Shown here: positions 15,390 to 23,131 of the stretch, one piece after another
Position numbering within the stretch: position 1 is the first letter of the stretch
Layout of the letters: every line of letters starts with the position of its first letter
Source: Mesorhizobium intechi
GTDB taxonomy: Bacteria > Pseudomonadota > Alphaproteobacteria > Rhizobiales > Rhizobiaceae
NCBI RefSeq assembly: GCF_002879535.1
Contig: NZ_PNOT02000198.1
Coordinates: forward strand, 1-40,678
Reading direction: 5' to 3'
DNA length: 40,678 nt
The notes under the pieces: model-generated
Databases searched by the model: none
Told to the model about the DNA's origin: nothing
The model's input: only the letters and a program-made list of their open reading frames with translations
Translations under genes and position numbers: made by a program

Positions 15390-16459
15390 AGGACAGGATC
15401 AGGGTCGCCATCCTCTATGGCGGGCGCTCGGCCGAGCACGACGTGTCGCGGCTGTCGGCCGCCAATGTGCTGAAGGCGATCGACCGGACGCGCTACGAGG
15501 TGGTGCCGATCGCCATTTCCAGGGACGGCAGATGGCGGCTGCAGCCGTCGTCCGAGGACGGTGCCGACGGGGCAGGGGCTCCGGTGTCGGAGGATGGCGT
15601 GGAGGTCGCCCTGCTGCCCGGCGGCAGGGGCCGGCTGGTGGCTCTCGCCAAGAATGGCGAACAGCCCGACCCCGTCGATGTCGTCTTTCCCGTGCTGCAT
15701 GGGCCGTTCGGCGAGGACGGTTCGGTGCAAGGCTATGCCGAGGTCGCCGACGTCGCCTATGTCGGTTGCGGCATCCTGGCTTCCGCCGCCGCGATGGACA
15801 AGGATGTCGCCAAGCGGCTGCTGCGCGAGGCGGGGCTTGCCGTCGCCCGCTCGGTCACCGTGCGACGCGGCGATGTCGGTTCGTTCCAGGAAATTGCCGG
15901 GGCGCTCGGGTTGCCTTTCTTCGCCAAGCCGGCGCGCCAGGGCTCGTCCTTCGGGGTGAGCAAGGTGCATGACAGGGATGGCTTCGGGCAGGCCGTCGAA
16001 ACGGCTTTGCGCTATGACAGCAAGGCGCTGATCGAAGAGTTCGTCGACGGCCGCGAGATCGAGTGCTCGGTGCTGGAGCGGGCCGACGGCTCGCTGACGG
16101 TATCGCCGCCCGGCGAGATCATTCCGGCCGACAAGCATGGTTTCTACACCTACGAAGCGAAGTATTTCGACGCCGACGGCGCGGTGGTGAAGGTGCCCGC
16201 CAATGTCCCCGTGGATGTCGTTGCCAGGACGAGCGAGATGGCGGCGCGGGCTTTCCGGGCGCTCGGCTGCGAGGCCATGGCACGCGTCGACTTCTTCCTG
16301 CGCGCCGACGGCTCGCTGCTGGTCAACGAGGTCAACACGCTGCCCGGCTTCACCGACATCTCGATGTACGCCAAGGCGCTCGCGGCGGCCGGCATCGGCT
16401 ACAGCAAGGTGATCGACGTGCTGATCGAGCACGCGCTGGCAAGGCATGCGGCGCGCTGA
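15386..16459 (+). CDS. ddl: D-alanine--D-alanine ligase
   Basis: A 357-residue ATP-grasp ligase that joins two D-alanines for peptidoglycan precursors. The N-terminus VAILYGGRSAEHDVS, the FPVLHGPFGEDGSVQG block, FFAKPARQGSSFGVSKV (ATP-binding Lys and the Ser loop), EEFVDGREIECSVL and VNEVNTLPGFTDISMY (metal-binding Glu/Asn) are all present, and the last is typical of the DdlA/VanA-like branch. ATG at 15386 has GAGG eight bases upstream; the frame is open further back through the C39 gene and should not be extended. No other cell-wall genes are here, so this is probably the copy outside the division/cell-wall cluster (inference). Its partner is the C39-like gene upstream. Confidence 0.93.
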   Translation: MKDRIRVAILYGGRSAEHDVSRLSAANVLKAIDRTRYEVVPIAISRDGRWRLQPSSEDGADGAGAPVSEDGVEVALLPGGRGRLVALAKNGEQPDPVDVVFPVLHGPFGEDGSVQGYAEVADVAYVGCGILASAAAMDKDVAKRLLREAGLAVARSVTVRRGDVGSFQEIAGALGLPFFAKPARQGSSFGVSKVHDRDGFGQAVETALRYDSKALIEEFVDGREIECSVLERADGSLTVSPPGEIIPADKHGFYTYEAKYFDADGAVVKVPANVPVDVVARTSEMAARAFRALGCEAMARVDFFLRADGSLLVNEVNTLPGFTDISMYAKALAAAGIGYSKVIDVLIEHALARHAAR

Positions 16460-16669
16460 CCGGCTCCGTGCAGCGTCACGCCAGGGTTGCCGCCCGCCCT
16501 GCAACGTGGATCCCGACGAGCCGACAACAGCACTTCTCGCCATTGCCTCGGGTCGCAGGGAACATACCGGCCCGCACGGAATTGAAGGGTGACCAGCGGT
16601 CCGCCCGCGAATGTTGCACGCCGGCTCAATATATCGGACCATGGCCGCTGGCAGGGGGAGAGGCATCAA

Positions 16670-18658
16670 GTGGCGGCCAATCGTCGAAACGAGACGGCGT
16701 CCGGGACGCATGGGCTGGACGATATTCTTTCGGCCGCCGCGCCCCGTCCGCGAACCGCATTGCCCAATGTGGCGACCACCGTGACGACGGTGGCGGCACT
16801 GTATTTCGGCCGCGAGGTGTTCCTGCCGATCGCGATCGCGCTGCTTTTGACCTTTGCGCTGGCGCCCTTGGTTTCAGCGCTCAAACGGGTCGGCATTCCC
16901 CGGACCGCCGCCGTCATCGCCAGTGTGCTGGGCGCATTCGCGGCCCTTGCCCTGTTCAGCTTCATCATCGCCACGCAGGTCAGCGAACTGGCGCAGAACA
17001 TTCCGGTCTACCAGACCAACATCCTGGCCAAGATCCGGTCGCTCAAGGAGACCGGCGTCGGCGGCGGGATCATCGCCAGATTGAGCGACGTGGTCGAGCG
17101 TGTCGGCCAGGAGATAGACAGGCAGGACGCCACGCTGCCGGCCGCCACTCCCGACAAGCCGCCGCGCGAACCGGTGCCGGTCGAGATCGTCGCGCGGGAA
17201 AGGCCGCTCGAGGTCCTGCAGAACATAGTCGGTCCGCTGATCAGCCCGCTGGGATCGGCCGGACTGATCATCGTCGTCGTCATCTTCATGCTGCTCGAGC
17301 GCGAGGATTTGCGCGACCGGTTCATCCGGCTTGTCGGCTATGGCGACCTTCACCGCACCACCGAGGCGCTTCAGGATGCAGCCAAGCGCGTGGGCCGATA
17401 CCTGCTCATGCAATTGGTGGTCAACATCGTCTACGCCATTCCGATTGCCATCGGGCTGTGGATCCTCGGCATTCCCAATGCCCTGTTGTGGGGGCTGCTG
17501 GCGCTGGCGCTGCGGTTCGTTCCCTATATCGGTCCGGCCATCGGCATGCTTTTGCCGCTGTTCCTGGCGCTGGCCGTGGCGCCCGGCTGGTCGCTCGTGT
17601 TGTGGACGGCGGCCCTGTTCGTGGTCATGGAACTGGTCACCGGCAATGTCGTCGAGCCCTGGCTCTACGGCTCGCGTACCGGACTGTCGCCGCTGGCGAT
17701 CATCGTCGCGGCGATCTTCTGGACATGGCTGTGGGGTCCGCTCGGGCTCGTGCTGTCGACGCCGCTCACCGTCTGCCTCGTGGTGCTGGGCAGGCATGTG
17801 CCGCAGTTTGAATTCCTCGACGTGCTGTTCGGCAACGAGCCGGTGCTGGAACCGCATGCGCGGCTCTACCAGCGGCTCCTGGCCGGCGACCCGGACGAGG
17901 CCACCGATCACGCGGAGGAAATGCTGGAGGAAAAATACCTGGTCGAATTCTACGACAAGGTCGCCATTCCGGCCCTTCTCTTGGGCGAGCGCGACCGCGT
18001 GCGCGGCGTCATGGGCGACCTGCAGCGACGGCAAGTGGCGGCCAGTGCCCTGACGCTGGTGGCCAATCTCGAAGACGATGCGAAAGAGGAGGCCGACGGG
18101 GACGATGCGCCGCACGTCGCCGAGGCAGAGGGCGAACCTCGCGACGCGGCCGAAGAGGACGAGGCCGAACTGCCCGACGGCACCGGCATGTCGGTGCTTT
18201 GCGCCGGCGGGCGCGGCGAACTCGACGATGCCGCCGCCGCGATGCTGGCGCAGGTGCTGGAGGTCCAGGGGGCGGCCGCGTCGAAGGCCGGCTTTGCCGA
18301 CATGGAACCCGCCAGCATCCGCCGCCTCGAACTCGATGCTGTCGACACGGTGGTGGTCGGCTTCCTGAATCGCGATTCCGTCAAGCACGCCCGCTTCCTG
18401 GTTCGGCGGCTGAAGCGCGCGAAGGCGGCGCTTCGGGTGGGCATCGTATTCTGGTCGGAAAACGGCAATGGGGACGAGGAAGCGGCGGCCAAGCTGGCCC
18501 AGGACATCAACGCGGATTTCGTCGCCCACGGCATGGTCGACGCCGTGACCGGCGCGCTGTCGAACGAGCCGCCGGTGGCGCTGAAGCTCGTCGCCAAGCG
18601 GCGCATGCGCCGGCCGCGCGCTACGCCACGGAAAGTGCCGGCCGCGGCGGCGGGCTAG
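16670..18658 (+). CDS. AI-2E/PerM-family membrane transporter with long C-terminal domain
   Basis: A 662-residue membrane protein. Residues from about 30 to 360 form the AI-2E transporter (UPF0118) fold with several hydrophobic helices, including YFGREVFLPIAIALLLTFALAP, the ALLWGLLALALRFVPYIGP loop typical of the family, and LTGNVVEPWLYGSRTGLSPLAI-like sequence. About 290 further residues are soluble: an acidic linker (EADGDDAPH) and a domain of unknown role ending in a basic tail. Family members are usually near 350 residues. GTG at 16670 is chosen because GGGGGAGAGG ends six bases before it; an ATG at 16589 is the longer alternative. A decayed copy of the last domain lies at 25440-25615. 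Confidence 0.87.
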   Translation: MAANRRNETASGTHGLDDILSAAAPRPRTALPNVATTVTTVAALYFGREVFLPIAIALLLTFALAPLVSALKRVGIPRTAAVIASVLGAFAALALFSFIIATQVSELAQNIPVYQTNILAKIRSLKETGVGGGIIARLSDVVERVGQEIDRQDATLPAATPDKPPREPVPVEIVARERPLEVLQNIVGPLISPLGSAGLIIVVVIFMLLEREDLRDRFIRLVGYGDLHRTTEALQDAAKRVGRYLLMQLVVNIVYAIPIAIGLWILGIPNALLWGLLALALRFVPYIGPAIGMLLPLFLALAVAPGWSLVLWTAALFVVMELVTGNVVEPWLYGSRTGLSPLAIIVAAIFWTWLWGPLGLVLSTPLTVCLVVLGRHVPQFEFLDVLFGNEPVLEPHARLYQRLLAGDPDEATDHAEEMLEEKYLVEFYDKVAIPALLLGERDRVRGVMGDLQRRQVAASALTLVANLEDDAKEEADGDDAPHVAEAEGEPRDAAEEDEAELPDGTGMSVLCAGGRGELDDAAAAMLAQVLEVQGAAASKAGFADMEPASIRRLELDAVDTVVVGFLNRDSVKHARFLVRRLKRAKAALRVGIVFWSENGNGDEEAAAKLAQDINADFVAHGMVDAVTGALSNEPPVALKLVAKRRMRRPRATPRKVPAAAAG

Positions 18659-18768
18659 GGGCGGAAGCCGATCGCTGGTTCGACCTGCCGGTAAAGGCGC
18701 TTATCGTGGCTTTACACCGTATCCCGGTCGTCGGCGCCAGCGGATCGAACTCGGCAGGACGAGAACCC

Positions 18769-19665
18769 ATGATGCATGACGATCAGGTGAATATCGACAT
18801 CGATATCGCCCGCCAGATGATCCGCGATCAGTTTCCCCGGTATCGTCATGAGGACATCACCTGGATCGGATCGTCGGGAACCGTCAACGCCATCTTCCGC
18901 GTTGGCTCGAAGAGCGCCGCGCGGTTCCCGCTGCGGGCGATGAACCCGGCCGAATGCGCCGATATGCTTCGGTCGGAGGCCGCTGCCATGGTCGAGTTTG
19001 GAGAACATTGCTTGTTTGCGACGCCGCAACCGATCGGGCTCGGCGAGCCCGGCCCTCGATATCCAATGCCATGGACATTGCAGACATGGGTCGAAGGCGA
19101 GGTCGCCACGCCGCACGGGCTAAGCGGATCGACGACGTTCGCCCTTGACCTTGCACGCCTCGTGGCATCGTTGCGCCGGGCGGACACACGAGGCCGGCGC
19201 TTCGACGGGCAGGGACGTGGCGGACATCTGCCCGATCATGACGATTGGATGGCTGTTTGCTTCGAACACAGCGAAGGCCTGCTCGATGTGGCTCGACTGC
19301 GCGATTTGTGGGCTCGGTTGCGGGAATTGCCCGCCACGGGGCCTGTCGTGATGAGTCACAAGGACCTTATCCCGGCAAACCTTCTCGTTCGGGGCGAGCG
19401 TCTCGCCGGCGTGCTTGATGGCGGCAGTTTCGGGCCGGCCGATCCGTCGCTGGACCTGGTGGCCGCGTGGCATCTTCTGGACCGCGAGCGAAGGGCGATC
19501 TTTCAGCGCGACCTTCAGGTCGGGGACCTCTCATGGAAGCGCGGTGCCGCCTGGGCATTCCAGCAGGCCATGGGCCTCGTCTGGTATTACCGCCGCACCA
19601 ATCCCGCCATGAGTGCGCTGGGGCGCAGCACGCTCGCTCGCATTCTCGACGATCCTCACATCTGA
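18769..19665 (+). CDS. Aminoglycoside phosphotransferase-like (APH family) kinase
   Basis: A 298-residue protein with the APH/choline kinase fold. ITWIGSSGTVNAIFRVG at about 30-46 is the nucleotide loop, VMSHKDLIPANLLV carries the catalytic Asp199 (Brenner motif, with Lys in place of the usual Gly between His and Asp), and GVLDGGSFGPADPSLDL holds the metal-binding Asp217. Many family members phosphorylate small metabolites rather than antibiotics, so resistance should not be assumed. Two adjacent ATG codons (18769 and 18772) can serve; the frame is open far upstream through the previous gene as a shadow. Confidence 0.83.
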   Translation: MMHDDQVNIDIDIARQMIRDQFPRYRHEDITWIGSSGTVNAIFRVGSKSAARFPLRAMNPAECADMLRSEAAAMVEFGEHCLFATPQPIGLGEPGPRYPMPWTLQTWVEGEVATPHGLSGSTTFALDLARLVASLRRADTRGRRFDGQGRGGHLPDHDDWMAVCFEHSEGLLDVARLRDLWARLRELPATGPVVMSHKDLIPANLLVRGERLAGVLDGGSFGPADPSLDLVAAWHLLDRERRAIFQRDLQVGDLSWKRGAAWAFQQAMGLVWYYRRTNPAMSALGRSTLARILDDPHI

Positions 19666-19754
19666 GCTCTGGTTGTCGGCGGGCCTCGGCCATGCCGGGG
19701 GATGCTGGCGCGGACCTGGTTTGAAGGATCGCCAACGTGTTGCTCGGCGCCACA

Positions 19755-21971
19755 TCAGCTATCCCTGGTGATGTCCCAGTCAGTTCGGACCATCCTGGCA
19801 TGGTCTTCGATATAGTTCGCGATGACGTCGGCGCCGTTGGTCCAGGGGACCGCCTCGCAGCGCGCCGCCATTCCTTCGCGCTCGGTGGGGTCGAGCAGCT
19901 GTTCGATGAAGCGGTCAACATGTGGGAGGTCATGGTCGCGCCGCATCAGCAGGCCAAAACCGCCAAGCTCTGCCCAGCGGGCGCGGTTGAGCTGCAGGTC
20001 CATGTCCTCGCTCTCGTTGGGCACGAACAAGGTCGGCACCGCGCCAAGGATGTTCTCATGAAACGTGTTGTAGCCAGGCGCGACGACCGCGGCGTCGAAT
20101 GCGCGGCTGTAGCGGAAACTCGGGAACAGCTCGACGATGCGATGCCTCGGGCCGACCGGATCGTCTGACTCGAAATCGGCGCGGATCGGCGAGCGGATGT
20201 CCAGCACCAGCGTGTCGGGACGGTCTAACAGGGCCTTGAGAACGCCGTTGCGGACGCCGCGCATGTCGAAATTGCTGCCGGAGCCGAGTTGCAGGGCGAC
20301 GACGGTCGTGCCATCGGGTATTTCGAGGACGTTGCGCGCGGCGGCCCTGTCCAGGCGCTGGTTTGGCTCCAGCAACAGCACCGGCGGAACCAACAGAACC
20401 TTATCGCGCACTTCCGACGTGGGGCCGTGATCGAATTCATCGGCCAGTTCACCAGGCTCGATCACAGCGTCGAATGCGTCCGCCATCTCAAGGAACGGGC
20501 GGTGCGATTCCCGCCACATCGGTCGACGTACCCAGATCGAGAACAGGTTGGGTTCCATGGCCAGGGCCGCGACGACGCCGTCGAAGACAGCCGTGGCGTC
20601 ATAGGCAAATACCGCGGGACGCAGATGACTGATCAGGTCGAACAGCTCTTCGGCGAGCACGTCGTTCCAGTCCTTGGGCGCGGCATCGATGCCGCGGTGA
20701 TGGGGCAGGAAGTGAGCGTGATACCCCTGCTCGGCTGCAATTTTCAAGGCGTAGGACATTGTCGCAAAGACCGGCTTCAGCCCTCGCGGCAGCCGCTGGG
20801 CGACAGCCATCTGCTGCGCGAGATGCCCCATTCCGATGCCGTTGGACGATGCAAACAGCACCTGACGTATCGGCAGAGGCCGGGTCGCGGACGCGCGCAC
20901 GCCCGCCGCATCCCGTGGCCGGGAAATGTTGAACAGCCTCTCAAGGCGTTGCGGAAACAGCTTGGCGGAATGGTGACGGGCAACGAACTCCCTGGCCAAG
21001 GCCGATTGTTGTGCGTAGGCGTCCGCGTCGGTGGCGAACTTGCCGATGACGCGCTCAACATCTCTGGGCGCTGCATAGACTGCTGCGTCACCGAACAATG
21101 GCTGGAAGTGCGCGGGCAGAATCGTGACGAGACCTACCGCGAGCGCTTCGAGGATCGTGCGGCCAAAGGCCTCCGACCAGGAATCGCTGTGGTAGTAGAC
21201 ATAGAAATCCAGCCCTTGGAGAAACCCGGGAATGCCGGTCCATGCAAAGGGCATTGTTTCCCAGTTGGCCGGCAGCGGACCATAGAGTTGCTGGAGGAAG
21301 GGGCCGCCGCCCAGGATCCGGATGCTGTAGCGGCTTGCGTCGGCGGGATAGATACGCAGCGCGTCGGTGGTCCTGCTCGGCCATTTCAATTTATCCGGGC
21401 GGGCATGGCGGCCGATGATGACCGGATTGTGCGGGGGGCCGTCCGGCCTGCGAGGCCAGTCGTCGAGATCGATCAGATTGGTCCAGTCTTCAGGCAGGAG
21501 GTCCGCGTCCTCAGGCAAATGGCGGGGCAAGGCGTCCCGAACGACGGCGCTGACGGGGGCGAGCCAGACCTTGACGCCAAACGCCCAATGGCAATTGCTT
21601 ACGACGCGCGCGAGGTCGTACTGCAGTTTGCCCCGCCGGTCGACCATGGGATGATGGAGAACCATGACCATGCGTTCGGTCCGGATGCCGGTCCGCCTGG
21701 TGAAGCGGTTGGACATTATCGCCGGATGATGCGCCAGGACGAGGTCGGCGTCGACTTTCGTCTCCGGGTCGATCCGTTCTGTCGCACCGCCATCAACGAG
21801 TGCCCGCAAGTCCGGATGCATCGGGTAGGGGTGACGCAGCAATGGTCCCTTCACGGCAAGCAAGCCGGTCTTGAAACCCGCGCGGGCGGCCGCACGGATT
21901 TCCACGGCGAGCGCCGTGGAGGTGCCGCCTTCGAAGCGGACATCAGCGACAAATAGAATGTCCAGCCTCAT
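19755..21971 (-). CDS. Double glycosyltransferase (GT4-like plus MurG/GT28-like)
   Basis: A 738-residue protein that seems to join two GT-B glycosyltransferases. The first half ends with the GT4-type donor site SWSEAFGRTILEALAVG at about 264-280 and PVIIGRHARPDKLKWP before it. From about 370 a new GT-B unit begins: QVLFASSNGIGMGHLAQQMAVAQRL is the glycine loop seen in GT28/MurG-like enzymes, and APGYNTFHENILGAVPTLFVPN is the matching acceptor/donor region. Each unit looks complete. The ATG at 21969-21971 overlaps the stop of the upstream gene (ATGA), pointing to coupled translation; an earlier in-frame start would add 34 unrelated residues. The glycan built is unknown; a cell-surface sugar or glycoprotein is likely (inference). 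Confidence 0.85.
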   Translation of the reverse strand: MRLDILFVADVRFEGGTSTALAVEIRAAARAGFKTGLLAVKGPLLRHPYPMHPDLRALVDGGATERIDPETKVDADLVLAHHPAIMSNRFTRRTGIRTERMVMVLHHPMVDRRGKLQYDLARVVSNCHWAFGVKVWLAPVSAVVRDALPRHLPEDADLLPEDWTNLIDLDDWPRRPDGPPHNPVIIGRHARPDKLKWPSRTTDALRIYPADASRYSIRILGGGPFLQQLYGPLPANWETMPFAWTGIPGFLQGLDFYVYYHSDSWSEAFGRTILEALAVGLVTILPAHFQPLFGDAAVYAAPRDVERVIGKFATDADAYAQQSALAREFVARHHSAKLFPQRLERLFNISRPRDAAGVRASATRPLPIRQVLFASSNGIGMGHLAQQMAVAQRLPRGLKPVFATMSYALKIAAEQGYHAHFLPHHRGIDAAPKDWNDVLAEELFDLISHLRPAVFAYDATAVFDGVVAALAMEPNLFSIWVRRPMWRESHRPFLEMADAFDAVIEPGELADEFDHGPTSEVRDKVLLVPPVLLLEPNQRLDRAAARNVLEIPDGTTVVALQLGSGSNFDMRGVRNGVLKALLDRPDTLVLDIRSPIRADFESDDPVGPRHRIVELFPSFRYSRAFDAAVVAPGYNTFHENILGAVPTLFVPNESEDMDLQLNRARWAELGGFGLLMRRDHDLPHVDRFIEQLLDPTEREGMAARCEAVPWTNGADVIANYIEDHARMVRTDWDITRDS

Positions 21972-22423
21972 GATCTGGGCACGTCGGCGGCGTTGGGGAT
22001 GGATGCAGTCGGTGCCGCCGCCAGGAAACTGTCGATGGTCGTGCCGTAAGCCAGGACACGGCGGGGGCGCCATTTTGCAAGAAGGAGCCCCCAGCGCTCC
22101 TGCAAATAAGCCTGCCAGGGCATGTCGGCTGCGTGCAGCCGTTGCTCAGCCAATGGAGGCAGATATTCGAAAATCACACCGTGACGGCGGAATATCGTGA
22201 AGTCCGAATTGTCGGTCAGATAGATGAGCCGGTCGCTCTTTCCTGAAAGCTTGCGCTTGGTCGTAACAATGATTTCTTCGAGGAAATCAGGATTGACACC
22301 TAATGTCGTAACGATAATTGTCGAAATTTCTTCCTTGGATTTGTATACATAAATATCACCCGGAGCTTCATCTCCTGGGTCCTGCTTATCCTTTCGAAGG
22401 AAGAGTTCCTTGAGCTTTCTCAT
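21968..22423 (-). CDS. Unknown protein coupled to the double glycosyltransferase
   Basis: A 151-residue protein I do not recognise, from the ATG at 22421-22423. It starts with a charged helix (MRKLKELFLRKDKQD), then strands such as STIIVTTLG and RLIYLTDNSDFTIF, and ends with RVLAYGTTIDSFLAAAP. The start codon of the glycosyltransferase overlaps its TGA by four bases, so the two are made together. Its first 70 codons are clearly poorer in GC than neighbours, a hint of foreign origin. The frame stays open to 22756, but that part does not look coding. It may be an accessory or acceptor-recognition factor (inference). Confidence 0.68.
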   Translation of the reverse strand: MRKLKELFLRKDKQDPGDEAPGDIYVYKSKEEISTIIVTTLGVNPDFLEEIIVTTKRKLSGKSDRLIYLTDNSDFTIFRRHGVIFEYLPPLAEQRLHAADMPWQAYLQERWGLLLAKWRPRRVLAYGTTIDSFLAAAPTASIPNAADVPRS

Positions 22424-22756
22424 CTGAATGGCGCTCACATGAAGGATGCAGGAATCTACCAATGGCGATTTGTACGTGTCAAACGTTTCAGGTCGATGCG
22501 CCGCGCCGGTGATGCCGGCACATTGTCGTTGCGCTGCAACCTTTGCGGCCATGGCGAGAAAGCCCCGCAACGGCGGCACACTCCGGTTACATGTCTTCGC
22601 CAAACTCGGCGGGCAGTCCGTCACCAAGCAGGGCTGGTACACTCGCCTGCGTTCCCCTTGACTATGGGGAAGTAGGCGTATTTTCTTGTTACGGCGTGAC
22701 GTTGGAAGTCCTGGTGCGATACCGCGGCCGTTTTGGCCGAGGCTGGAGCGACGCAA
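22424..22756. other. 333-base gap without a convincing gene
   Basis: Several short overlapping frames exist on both strands, none with a good ribosome site or familiar sequence. The divergent promoters for the glycosyltransferase unit (minus) and the small lipoprotein (plus) must lie here, but I see no EcfG-type element or clear dyad. Confidence 0.4.
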
Positions 22757-23002
22757 ATGGCAAGATTGCTGCTGGCAAAGATGGCTTCGGCCGCCGCCTT
22801 GGTTTCGACCTCAGTCATGCTGAGCGGATGCTGGACGATCGCAGGAAGGCCCATCCTGTGCGATTTCGGTTTTTCGCTGAAGGATGGACGGTGCGCCAAG
22901 GTCACCAAGGTCACCAAGGTAACCAAGGTAACGAAGGTAACGAAGGTAAGTGCGCCTCGACGCGACAAAGCGAGCCCGACGCACGGCGATTCGCACTATT
23001 GA
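22757..23002 (+). CDS. Small lipoprotein with KVT repeats
   Basis: An 82-residue protein. The ATG at 22757 has GGAG eight bases upstream. Residues 1-25 form a lipoprotein signal with lipobox LSGC, so it is probably lipid-anchored. A C-IAGRPILCDFGFSLKDGRC segment follows, then Lys-Val-Thr repeated five to six times in a row, encoded by a nine-base tandem repeat, and a charged, histidine-bearing tail. No homologue comes to mind. The repeat makes length changes by slippage, in whole codons, likely. The reverse strand of the repeat is also open, but with no lipobox or ribosome site. Confidence 0.6.
   Translation: MARLLLAKMASAAALVSTSVMLSGCWTIAGRPILCDFGFSLKDGRCAKVTKVTKVTKVTKVTKVSAPRRDKASPTHGDSHY
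22898..22951 (+). repeat. Nine-base tandem repeat (six units)
   Basis: Units of AAGGTCACC/AAGGTAACC/AAGGTAACG follow each other from 22898, five full units and a sixth, slightly altered. They are in frame in the small lipoprotein and encode Lys-Val-Thr. Confidence 0.9.
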
Positions 23003-23131
23003 TCCACCGTCTTTTTCGGCCCAGTTTTGCCGGAGTGATCTTTGATATCCGGTTGTGCTGCAAGAAGATATAGAGACTTTCCTCGTCGTATAGCAAAATC
23101 GTTTCGAATATGGCGCGGCGGCTATCGCGCG

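Noticed and set aside
16559..16583. GGAAC with a distant TT before the AI-2E gene
   Set aside because: The -10 lacks the GTT core, so the match is too weak to call.
18881..18910. GGAAC followed by CGTT inside the APH-like gene
   Set aside because: The spacing is 18 bases, outside the 16-17 of EcfG promoters, and it lies within a coding region.
18769..19665. Antibiotic resistance call for the APH-like kinase
   Set aside because: The fold is shared by many metabolic kinases and no mobile context is present.
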